In this document: positions 17,832-24,756 of the stretch, one piece after another
How the letters are laid out: the number at the start of each line of letters is the position of its first letter
How positions within the stretch are numbered: the first letter of the stretch is position 1
NCBI GenBank assembly: GCA_029834535.1
Contig: JAQMWT010000086.1
Coordinates: forward strand, 1 to 24,756
Length of the DNA: 24,756 nucleotides
Source: Chrysophaeum taylorii
Lineage: Eukaryota; Sar; Pelagophyceae; Pelagomonadales; Pelagomonadaceae
Direction: 5' to 3'
Notes under the pieces: model-generated
Told to the model about the DNA's origin: nothing
The model's input: only the letters and a program-made list of their open reading frames with translations
Database searches by the model: none
Made by a program: the position numbers and the translations under genes

Positions 17832-17989
17832 GTTTCCGCGAGAATTCCTCGCGCCCAAGGACTCCCTAACCCGGGACCACCGCGCACTTTGACCCCCCCT
17901 TACCCCCCTCCAAGCTCACTCTCTCGTGCGTCCCGCCGGCTCAGTCCTGCAAACGTGCAGCTCTATTAGGACAAGTACCTTAAGTGGCA
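17832..17989. other. Spacer, no gene
   Basis: Contains GCGAGAATTCCTCGC (a short palindrome at 17838-17852) and C-rich runs. No coding or element end could be assigned. Confidence 0.4.
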
Positions 17990-18313
17990 TAAGGGGAACG
18001 GGGAAAGTCGCGGGGGCGGGGAAGAGAAGGTGCGGGGAGCGGGGAAGGTGCGGGGAGGGAAAGTGCGGGGACGGGGAAAGTGCGGGGACGGGGAAGGTGC
18101 GGGGAGCGAGGAAGGTGCGGGGACGGGGAAAGTGCGGGGACAGGGAAGGTGCGGGGACAGGGAAGGTGCGGGGAGCGAGGAAGGTGCGGGGAGAGCGGGG
18201 GAGGTACGGGGAAAGGTGTGGGTGCGGGAGAAGAGTAGAGGGAAGGGCGTTACCGCCACAAAGGTGTAAGGAAAGAGGAGTGTGCGGGGACGGGGAGGTC
18301 GTGGGGACGGAGA
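17990..18313 (+). repeat. G-rich minisatellite, unit about 17 bp
   Basis: About fifteen imperfect copies of GTGCGGGGACGGGGAAG and variants, densest at 18030-18200. G runs of four are spaced by 3-8 bases, so the plus strand could form G-quadruplexes. It lies just past the 3' end of the hAT transposase gene (its minus-strand template side). Frames through it on both strands are repeat artefacts. Confidence 0.9.
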
Positions 18314-18328
18314 TGTCGCGGCGTCGTC

Positions 18329-18718
18329 TTAGTAGTCGGCGTCATCGCAGAAGTCGATAACGCCCTCCTCGTCCTCCTCTTCAACTTCATCCTCGGGTTC
18401 TTCGGGTTCAGTCTCCGGTTCCTCCTCCTCGTCGTACCACGCGGAAAAACCACTTTGGCGCGTATCTTGACGAAGTTCCTTGTACTTTTGCCAGATCTCG
18501 TCGTAAGTCCAGGGCAGCTTGTCCGAGTTCATCGCGATAAACACTATGGCCCTCAGCAGGCCCGAGCCGTGGCGGCTGCGGAGCTTGCCGACGGCACAGC
18601 CCGCGTGCGAGAAGATGCTCTCAACGTCCGCCTCCGTCATCGGCGCCGAGAGGTGCGCTCGAAGGAGCGCGGCGTGGATGGGGTACTTGTCTTTGAAGGC
18701 AGCGAGGAAGGCGAACAT
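18329..18718 (-). CDS. hAT C-terminal dimerisation domain (open frame)
   Basis: The frame begins MFAFLAAFKDKYPIHAALLR and holds SAPMTEADVESIFSHAG then AVGKLRSRHGSGLLRAIVFI, the classic hAT dimerisation block (S-x-x-x-E-R-x-F-S-x-A-G then R-x-x-L-x-x-x-x-x-x-x-L). The Glu is the third catalytic residue of hAT transposases. It ends in an acidic tail (EEEEPETEPEEPEDEVEEED). It is the 3' end of the decayed transposase gene and not a gene of its own. Confidence 0.8.
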   Translation of the reverse strand: MFAFLAAFKDKYPIHAALLRAHLSAPMTEADVESIFSHAGCAVGKLRSRHGSGLLRAIVFIAMNSDKLPWTYDEIWQKYKELRQDTRQSGFSAWYDEEEEPETEPEEPEDEVEEEDEEGVIDFCDDADY

Positions 18719-18764
18719 GTCGACCCCGACTTCTTCTTCTTGAACTTCCTGAAGACACCTGGAT

Positions 18765-20246
18765 TCAGCTTGAGCTCGGCGAAGGCGGTCTTCTCCTTAG
18801 TCGCGCGGCATCGTCATATTTGGACGCCGGTAGCACGAACAGCTCGGTGGCCGGCGGGGGCGAGGCGGCGGCGTCGTCGCTGTCGTCGTCGTCGCTGTCG
18901 GCATCAAAGCCGCCGGCTGCGTGGGCACGAGCCAGATTGGCGCGGGGCCTATCGTGATCGTCTTCGTCCGGGCCGTCGACAACGACGACGGCGTCTTTGT
19001 TTTCCTCTTTTATGAAGCGGCGCTTCGTGCCTCGCTTGCTAGGTGAAGGGGCAGTTCCCTTGTGCACGCCGCCACGAGCAACCGCGAACTGTACCAAGTG
19101 CCCATCTTGCCGCCGTTCCCATGCCGCCTTCTCCGCGTCGTGCAGCAAGTCGGCGTACCTCTCGAACTCCTGCGAGTAAATTTTCTCGGCTGTTTCTCTA
19201 TCTGTAGCAGAGAAAATCGGTCGCTCCTCAGAGTCTATCGTCCTCGTCGCCGATGTCCAGTTGAAGCCAACGTCCAAGATGGCGCGCATGAGCACGCTGT
19301 GGCCCGGACATGGAGCGCGCTTATCGATGGATTTGACGGCAGTCTCGAGCATCTTCTTGATCATGGGGACCATCCCTGTTTGCGTCGTGTTCACGAGCTC
19401 ATCGTGCTTCAGGCGTTTCGTCCTGTCGCGCTCGTCCAGTTTCGGCAACACCATAGTCCCTCGCTTGTAAGGGTTGCGCAATTGGATGGTGAGACGGTAT
19501 ACGCGGTGCGGCTCGACAACGCCCTTGATCGTATCCGATTTGTAGGCTTGCGTCTTGTTGGTGACATCGCCTAGCGGATCAAGAAAGGCCTCGACCTGGC
19601 GATCCTCTTGCTTCAGATCTGGGTTGCGGTAGTGCGGGGACTTGGTCGAGTCTGTCGTGTTGCTCAGGTACTTGCGCCGCATCGTCGTCTGCGCAACCTC
19701 GGGCTCGGCTGTGTCTGCCATTTCAACGTCGCCCGAATCATCCGCGGCATCCTCGGCCGCTCTGGCGACAACGACCGCGGCATCGTCCTGGTCGTCATCG
19801 TCAGCATGAACAACTCGCGGTGGCAGCGCGTCCTCGATGTCCTCAATGACAACCGTTTTCAAATCACCAATTTCCTCCTCAAGCTCCAAATCAACGTCAT
19901 ATTCGGCAGCAGCCCTCGCGTATATCCCCGGGAAGTGCCTGTTGACGGTCTTGTTCATAAAACTGGCAGTAATATTGTCCAGCCTTAGCATGCGGAGATC
20001 ACCTCCCCAACGCGTTAGGTTCCGGCCGCCGAGGACGCTCAGAGTCTGGTAAGCCCTGACGCCGGCGTCGATTTGCAGTTTCTTAAAGCAGTTCTGCGCC
20101 TTGGTCGATCCACGAACAGCCGCGTGCCTAGTTCGGAGCGCCTTCATGTGCGCTGCGTACTCCGGCACGTCCTTTTCAACGTCGCTCTCGACAAGGGTGA
20201 GGATGTGGGGCGTGCACCAGCGCGCGACAATTCCGGCAAGGCGCAT
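18765..20246 (-). CDS. hAT transposase, middle segment (open frame)
   Basis: Carries CTPH, then the charged helix region, then LTRWGGDLRMLRLDN, typical of the region between the second and third catalytic residues. It is followed by an insertion with acidic and Asp/Ser-rich runs (DDDDSDDAAASPPP) and a basic motif KRGTKRR that could be a nuclear localisation signal. The frame ends 47 bases before the dimerisation frame begins. The intervening bases encode AFAELKLNPGVFRKFKKKK in the third frame, so two small indels lie here. Confidence 0.75.
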   Translation of the reverse strand: MRLAGIVARWCTPHILTLVESDVEKDVPEYAAHMKALRTRHAAVRGSTKAQNCFKKLQIDAGVRAYQTLSVLGGRNLTRWGGDLRMLRLDNITASFMNKTVNRHFPGIYARAAAEYDVDLELEEEIGDLKTVVIEDIEDALPPRVVHADDDDQDDAAVVVARAAEDAADDSGDVEMADTAEPEVAQTTMRRKYLSNTTDSTKSPHYRNPDLKQEDRQVEAFLDPLGDVTNKTQAYKSDTIKGVVEPHRVYRLTIQLRNPYKRGTMVLPKLDERDRTKRLKHDELVNTTQTGMVPMIKKMLETAVKSIDKRAPCPGHSVLMRAILDVGFNWTSATRTIDSEERPIFSATDRETAEKIYSQEFERYADLLHDAEKAAWERRQDGHLVQFAVARGGVHKGTAPSPSKRGTKRRFIKEENKDAVVVVDGPDEDDHDRPRANLARAHAAGGFDADSDDDDSDDAAASPPPATELFVLPASKYDDAARLRRRPPSPSSS

Positions 20247-21478
20247 GGCGAGACGACCGTTTGCCGCTCCGTCGAGAACAATCTTGACGAGGTCGCCCAG
20301 CTGGATGTTGACTTCCGTTCGAGCCTTGACGGTGAAGTGCAGGATATTCTTGCTGGTGTGCTCATTATCGTCGAAAAGTCGAAGGCGACGAGGTACTCTT
20401 CGGTTTTTGCCGTATCGGCGACATAAGTGGGATTTTCGATCATCCTGGCGTACTTCTCCTCGTCGCCCGAGTGCCTGGCCTCGCGGAGTTCCTCGACCGT
20501 GTACGACACACCCATCTTCCCAAGCTGGACTATTTTCAAAGTGATGGCAACGAACGAGCGGCTGACGTTCTCGATGGTCCAGATGTCCATGCCAGCGCTC
20601 GCATACGGGCCTCGGACTCTTTCCCGGACGTTGCTGACGAGCTCAACAAGGTGGCCGCGCAGCACCTCGAAGATGGAATGCAAGATCAAGTTGAGCGTTG
20701 GCCGTGACGGAGCGCGGTACCTTGGGTCCAATTTACCGAAGAACTTCCTGGCCGCTTTGGTGGAACCCAACATCAGCGCGCGCATGTCCTTCGCCATCCA
20801 AACCGCGTAGTCGACGTGAAAAGACCACGCCGCCTCCAGCGTATAGCGCTTGACGATCTGGCCGTCGGCGCCCGTAGTGATCGAGGTCTTGGTTTGCTCG
20901 ACGTATGCGCTATAGACCTCGGGAAAGTCCCGTTTGAGGTAGCGGAAAAACTCCTTGGTGCTCGAGCCCGGTTTATCCTTTGTGCCACCCCAGGTCCAGT
21001 ACACCGTATTCTTCGGCTTCAGGTCGAGAACGCAACGATAGCCCCACTTCCAGCTGCCTTGTTCCCCATTCCTGCAAACCTGCTGCTTGACGTGTGGCTC
21101 GATCAGCTCGAAGAAGCTCGCAGCGGTAGACAAAGTAGAAATCTCTTCAGTGGCTGCTGCCGCGCCCTCGATGTGCATGTGGAGTCCCAGGTTGCTGGCA
21201 AAATGCTGCTGCGCCTTGCTGAGTAGCTCGGCGCGCTCTGCCGTTTCGTTGAAGTCCCGGGCCCAGGTCTCAACCACCGCCACCGACTCCCACTGTAAGT
21301 TCTCGTCGCCGCGACCTTCCTGGTTTTCCAACGTGAACTTGGCCATCGCCATCGTCCTGGTGCCGGGAGGCGGGTTGTTCTTCCGCCCTTGAATCACGGG
21401 ATGCCTCGGGTCGAAGTCGGTTATAGTGGCCGTGTCCTTCTTCTTTCGCGCCGATCCCGGCACCGTGCCACCCTCCAT
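20144..21478 (-). CDS. hAT transposase, N-terminal and first catalytic segment (open frame)
   Basis: Largest undamaged N-terminal block of the transposase. Residues 142-190 align with a BED zinc finger (spacing ending in STKEFFRYLKRDFPEVY), but the usual C-x2-C is Y-W-T-W and the His positions are Tyr and Asp, so the zinc ligands are absent. Residues about 211-262 match the conserved hAT segment before the core (PRYRAPSRPT), and 298-312 hold the first Asp in DIWT. The last 60 or so codons after FDF are out of frame and not meaningful; the true continuation lies in the next frame. Confidence 0.75.
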   Translation of the reverse strand: MEGGTVPGSARKKKDTATITDFDPRHPVIQGRKNNPPPGTRTMAMAKFTLENQEGRGDENLQWESVAVVETWARDFNETAERAELLSKAQQHFASNLGLHMHIEGAAAATEEISTLSTAASFFELIEPHVKQQVCRNGEQGSWKWGYRCVLDLKPKNTVYWTWGGTKDKPGSSTKEFFRYLKRDFPEVYSAYVEQTKTSITTGADGQIVKRYTLEAAWSFHVDYAVWMAKDMRALMLGSTKAARKFFGKLDPRYRAPSRPTLNLILHSIFEVLRGHLVELVSNVRERVRGPYASAGMDIWTIENVSRSFVAITLKIVQLGKMGVSYTVEELREARHSGDEEKYARMIENPTYVADTAKTEEYLVAFDFSTIMSTPARISCTSPSRLERKSTSSWATSSRLFSTERQTVVSPCALPELSRAGARPTSSPLSRATLKRTCRSTQRT

Positions 21479-21748
21479 CCTCCAGGCACCAAAACCTTTT
21501 GCCCATACTGCACGTATTTTTTAAACTTAGCCTCAAGCTCCGCCGACACGGTCAACTTGCCGACCGACGCCAGTTTCTTCGACGCCGCCGGTTTCTTGCC
21601 GCTGCCTCCCATTTTGCCGCCGCTCAGGACCCCTCGCTGTCCTGTTCCAGCTCTTCGTCGCCCGCGCCGCCCACCCCCCACAACATCCCCACGTCCAACG
21701 CGCCCAGACCCACGCGAGGCACGTCCTCTTCCGCTCCCAATCTCCATC

Positions 21749-21850
21749 ACACTTTTCGATATTTGGCTATGGTTTGGGTATTGGGTGGTCCTTAGCGTCG
21801 GTATCCATGGGTAGATTTTGTTTGAAATTATATAGATTATGGGAACGTGA
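21749..21850. other. Spacer upstream of the hAT gene
   Basis: AT-rich (TTTGAAATTATATAGATTAT) and likely contains the hAT promoter by position. No TIR was recognised. Confidence 0.3.
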
Positions 21851-21987
21851 CGAAGGAAGCGAGAAAACGAAGGAATCTTCAATACAGTGAAATCGAGAGG
21901 CGCAGCCTGTTTGTCGTGTCTGTCGTGGGAGGCTGCGCCTCTGATTTTCACCGCATTGAAGATTCCTTCATTTTCCCGCTTCCTTCG
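21851..21987. repeat. 58-bp imperfect inverted repeat with 21-bp loop (foldback/MITE-like)
   Basis: Left arm 21851-21908 (starts CGAAGGAAGCGAGAAAACGA) and right arm 21930-21987 (ends GCTTCCTTCG) pair over about 58 positions with around ten differences. AGGAATCTTCAAT and AGAGGCGCAGCCT pair perfectly. The loop is 21909-21929. It is a solo long-TIR element or a hairpin-forming sequence; it is not the end of the hAT gene as far as can be seen. Confidence 0.85.
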
Positions 21988-22389
21988 CAGAGGTCGTGGG
22001 CTCTAAGACTTATATACTAAAAATTGTGCACGTGCATGGGATGCACAAGCCCCTTCGACCATAAACCCAACCTGCGGTTTTTTGAAGGGGTAAATCGGTC
22101 GATTTGGACCGGAGTTTCGTTCGGGTCTCCGAGGGGGTCCTCTTGGGCTGTGCTTAAAAGTACACGTGACTCCGGGCGAGCCCGCATGGCTTATGCACAC
22201 TATGCCTGAAGTTGGCGACAGTGTAGCGAGTCCAACTTCGGCGCCCTACGTCCCGCCAGCGGTCGGAGGCGACTAAAGTCGGACCGCAGAGCGGCACCTA
22301 TACGCGAGGGGACTGTTCCTTTTCCTCTCGCCACGCTTTTCGTATGCCGAGGTCATCACCAGGGTCATAAATATAGCTAGTCAGCGACG
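21988..22389. other. No gene; two inverted repeats
   Basis: Only short frames. TTGTGCA/TGCACAA at 22024-22048 and GAAGTTGG/CCAACTTC at 22208-22239 are small perfect stems. The right end borders the stop of the DDE transposase relic. Confidence 0.45.
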
Positions 22390-23516
22390 TTATCTTACAG
22401 AGTCCCCGCGGATAGAATCGACACGTCGATCGCGCGATGGCGAGGAGTGTTTGCGCTTGAGACGCGTGGCCTCTCTTTGTCGCTCGATTTTGTCGTGTTC
22501 GAACTGGGCGGTGCCACCGTCCTCGGAGCGGCACACGAGTTTATACTCGCGGGCGACGCGAGAGCCGCATGAGCCGGAAGAGAAGGAAGGTTTTCGGGGA
22601 AAATGATGTCAAAGACGCGCCCACGTTGTCGCCGCGCCATCTCACTTTCTGTTCCGGTGTTATGTTGGCGGTAGTGCCGCTTTGACTGGCCCCAGCCGTA
22701 CTCAACGCCAACTCCGGCGATCTCTGGGTGGCATTTCGGTGACGAGAGTAGGATGTGGCAAAGGTCAAGGGCGAGCTGCTAATACGACAGCCGCTTCTAG
22801 AGAATCAGACCAACCGCGCTCGAAGGTCGCTTTGTGAGTTCCTTCGCTTTGCCGACGTAGGCCTCGGGCTTCCAGTCGGGGTGGGTGGGTCACCTGGCTG
22901 GAAGTTCATGTGCTGGTCTTGGCCAGGCTCGAGCTTGATGTTCCACTAATCGACCACCTTCTGCCGCTCGCCCTTTCCGCTGCGCTCCGACCTTGAGTTC
23001 GAAGATGGCCGGATGGGCTACGATGCAGCCCGCATCGAGTTTCGTCGAGGTTTGGAGGAGGTGCTGCGTCTTGCCACCGACGCTGGCGGACATGTTGTTG
23101 ACGAAGCCGTCGGGTTTGAACTTGTCGTGTTCCGACGGTCAACCTCAATTAGGATCTGGTGATCAGGGAACCAAATCTCCATGACATCGAGGACGTCCTC
23201 GACCTGAAAACGAAAATTGTCCGAGTCCCAGAAGCCTTGGTGCTGAATGCCAATCTTGATCGTCTGGAGAGCCGGAGACTGGAACCACTTGACGCCGTCG
23301 CCGCTATCAAAGAGGAAGACCTTTTCAAAGGGATGCTTGATTGTCGGAACTATCGTGACGTCGACATCGTTTTCGCCGTCGTCGTCGTATTCGTCGTGAA
23401 CCCTCCGGCACGTTGGTCGCTACTTGGCGAAGCTTGTCACCTGAGTTGTAAAATCCGTGGTGCCATGCGCTTCGTTCGTGGAGGCCATCAACAGTTGCAG
23501 TAGTGTCTAGCACCAC
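22390..23516 (-). pseudogene. IS630/Tc1-like (DDE_3 type) transposase, decayed
   Basis: Minus-strand protein-like pieces in alternating frames, in family order. GFYNSGDKLRQV lies near 23420-23460. Next come GIQHQGFWDSDNFRFQVEDV and VMEIWFPDHQILIEVDR at about 23120-23270, where the Asp in IEVD fits the second catalytic Asp of fungal IS630/Tc1-like proteins. VGGKTQHLLQTSTKLDAGCI and WNIKLEPGQDQHMNF follow. KCHPEIAGVGVEYGWGQSKR at about 22670-22730 resembles the 'HPE-N-x-I-E-x-x-W-G' block with the catalytic Glu. The tail VAREYKLVCRSEDGG ends at TAA, 22390. At least four frame changes and a TAG break it. The family is assigned by motif order only; I could not align it formally. Confidence 0.55.
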
Positions 23517-23597
23517 TTCCAGTACATATGCTGCCGACCTGGTATCGCGCTCTTCGGCTTCTCAGCAGCGCGCACGCAAAAGACACACAAGAAACAC
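23517..23597. other. Flank with left target duplication of SINE copy B
   Basis: CAAGAAACAC at 23588-23597 is repeated at 23892-23901, on the far side of SINE copy B. Confidence 0.8.
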
Positions 23598-23891
23598 TAA
23601 CTAACTAACTAACTAACTTCAGACCTCTCCCGAGCATGGGAGCCAGGCCGGACCGACAGGAGCCAGTCCGGAATCACCGGCCTGTAGACGAGGAGCGCCG
23701 AAAGGTCGGTCGGCGGAGAGTGACCATCAAGCTTGTCGCCATGCGACGAGGAGACCGCAATGTGACTGACAACCAACTCGTCGATAACCTTCCGTCTTCG
23801 CCCCCCGGCCATACCCCGTCCCACTGCGAACGTTCCGGCTGCCAACCGGCCCGCCCGGGAGGCGAATAGCTGCCAACCTACGCCGGGAGGG
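23598..23891 (-). mobile_element. SINE-like element, copy B, with 10-bp target-site duplication
   Basis: The minus-strand unit starts CCCTCCCGGCGTAGG, ends in (GTTA)n, and is nearly identical to copy A. It is flanked by a direct repeat CAAGAAACAC (23588-23597 and 23892-23901). This supports retrotransposition by target-primed reverse transcription and fixes the element ends. It lies head to head with copy C, 165 bp away. It encodes no protein; the frames on either strand are shared by all copies and are not genes. Confidence 0.85.
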
Positions 23892-23901
23892 CAAGAAACA
23901 C

Positions 23902-24043
23902 CACAAACACTTACCCATAGATTATACTCCCTAACCCTGTGGTTTTCTCCCTTACCACCATTTTTTTCTCCCTTGCCACCTTTTTCTTTCCCTTACCACC
24001 TTAATTTTCCCCTTACCCTTAAATCGCACTCAATACCACTGAA
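23902..24043. repeat. Pyrimidine minisatellite between the two SINE copies
   Basis: About four imperfect units of roughly 24 bases, TTTTCTCCCTTACCACC and variants, at about 23941-24025. It is AT/C-rich and non-coding. It forms the loop between the head-to-head SINE copies B and C. Confidence 0.7.
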
Positions 24044-24056
24044 TTCATGAACGCCC

Positions 24057-24346
24057 GTAGGTTGGCACCTGTTCGCCCCCCGGCCGGGCCGGTTGGCAGC
24101 TGGAACGTTCGCAGTGGGACGGGGTATGGCCGGGGGGCGCAGACGGAAGGATATCGTCGAGTTGGTTGTCAGTCACATCGCGGTCCGCGTCGCATGGCGA
24201 CAAGCTTCATGATCACTCTCCGCCGACCCACCTTTCGGCGCCCCTTGTCTACAGACCCGCGATTCCGGACTGGCTCCTGTCGGTCCGGCCTGGCTCCCAT
24301 GCTCTATGCCCCTATGCTCGGGAGAGGTCTGAGGTTAGTTAGTTAG
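24057..24346 (+). mobile_element. SINE-like element, copy C, with 13-bp target-site duplication
   Basis: The 290-bp unit starts GTAGGTTGGCACC and ends GAGGTTAGTTAG. It is flanked by TTCATGAACGCCC at 24044-24056 and 24347-24359. Compared with A and B it lacks about 10 bases at the 5' end, has small indels (a loss near 24186 and an extra TATGCCCC near 24304), and a shorter tail. It is therefore the oldest or most diverged copy here. 5' truncation plus a simple-repeat tail and a target duplication is typical of LINE-mobilised SINEs. Confidence 0.88.
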
Positions 24347-24359
24347 TTCATGAACGCCC

Positions 24360-24756
24360 TGCGTGCTCACCAACTCACCCTAGATCTTGGCACTTTTTTT
24401 GGGAGGTTTTTGGGTTCAAATTGATACTGGACGTCGAAAAGAGGTCGAGGGCGCGTCGATCGGCGTCCTAGCCTTCGGCAGTAGCGACACTGAGCAGATT
24501 TTACAGATGAAAGTAGTTATTAGTCCCAGTCTAGATGCGTGCTTTCGACGCATCCAGCTAAGGCTGAGTCGCCGATCGAGGCGACTTAAACCCTCCTTGA
24601 TGTCCGAACAACGAACTTGACACAAAACCCTAAAAAATTGCGCTGTATGTGCGGTTTGTGTTCTAATGAGCTTGTGCGAGAAGTATATAGAATGCTAGAT
24701 CCGGTACATATAGGAAGGACAAGTTGGCGTATTAGGGGCACCCTACGCCCCACGCC
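24360..24756. other. No gene; two adjacent hairpins
   Basis: Stem 1: GATGCGT-GCTTTCG-ACGCATC, 24534-24554. Stem 2: AGTCGCC-GATCGA-GGCGACT, 24567-24586. They stand 12 bases apart. Frames of about 70 codons on both strands show no protein-like pattern. CCCTAAAAAATT near 24628 is a single telomere-like heptamer and not an array. Confidence 0.5.

Larger units (their letters stand above)
18329..21748 (-). pseudogene. hAT-superfamily transposase, nearly full length, about four frameshifts
   Basis: Cut-and-paste DNA transposase. The N-terminus is probably the frame with MGGSGKKPAASKKLASVGKL (about 21614; a further Met at about 21748). It shifts near 21475 to the 444-codon frame (20144-21478), near 20370 to the 493-codon frame (18765-20246), then twice within 18700-18800 to the last frame (18329-18718). 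Landmarks: BED-like region; RYRAPSRPTL before the core; DIWTIENVSRSFVAITLKI with the first catalytic Asp (residue 298 of the 444-codon frame); LDGAAN with the second Asp; WCTPHILTLV (CxxH); LTRWGGDLRML; and a C-terminal dimerisation block with VESIFSHAGCAVGKLRSR, where E is the third catalytic residue. A Ser/Asp-rich linker precedes the last block. Clean single-base steps suggest recent decay or sequencing errors. No TIRs or 8-bp duplication were found. Confidence 0.85.

Noticed and set aside
17926..18360. Gly/Arg-rich frames and their antisense Pro-rich frames across the G-rich minisatellite
   Set aside because: They are translations of a simple 17-bp repeat in several frames.
18329..21748. 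Introns instead of frameshifts in the hAT gene
   Set aside because: Adjoining frames continue the same domain with no lost sequence and no GT...AG stretch between them; single-base indels explain the joins better.

Overview
The window is eukaryotic and almost entirely made of repeats. There is no bacterial gene spacing, no rRNA or tRNA gene, and no intact housekeeping gene. It holds remains of at least five transposon classes: a Ty3/gypsy-type LTR retroelement, a Helitron, a hAT element, an IS630/Tc1-like DDE element, and two short non-autonomous families (SINE-like and MITE-like). The protein styles, GC-rich coding and long proline/serine-rich reading frames suggest a fungus. That is an inference; no host marker gene is present.

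Layout. 1-6830 (minus): a Ty3/gypsy-like element read right to left, with gag (one intact 954-codon frame), a split protease, reverse transcriptase with YIDD, and connection/RNase H. Everything after gag is broken by frameshifts, and the integrase would lie off the left edge. 6831-7060: its A-rich, hairpin-bearing leader, repeated twice. 7061-7480: possible LTR/leader DNA with several short palindromes. 7484-7745: seven copies of a CAGTAAGTTCACCT motif. 7775-8336 (minus): the C-terminal end of a Helitron PIF1-like helicase, decayed. 8826-9097: head-to-head TIR junction and a truncated MITE.

9246-16696 (plus): the unexplained part. It is 7.4 kb of C-rich, G-poor DNA that stays open in one frame or another. 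It encodes Pro/Ser/Thr/His-rich and coiled-coil segments with in-frame tandem repeats and a recurrent LRGR motif, and I recognise no family. It looks like one large gene (or gene relic) broken by small frameshifts, or spliced. It is followed by SINE copy A (16864-17158), a pyrimidine-rich stretch, and a complete MITE with TA target duplication (17577-17831).

17990-18313: G-rich minisatellite. 18329-21748 (minus): nearly full-length hAT transposase gene with about four frameshifts. 21851-21987: a 58-bp foldback. 22390-23516 (minus): decayed IS630/Tc1-like DDE transposase. 23598-23891 (minus) and 24057-24346 (plus): SINE copies B and C, each bounded by a clear target-site duplication. 23941-24025: pyrimidine minisatellite. 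24360-24756: no gene, two adjacent hairpins.

The parts do not form a metabolic pathway; the locus is a nest of insertions. The best leads are the SINE-like family with a (TTAG)n tail, the MITE family with homopolymer C tracts in its TIRs, and the unknown 7.4-kb coding-like region.
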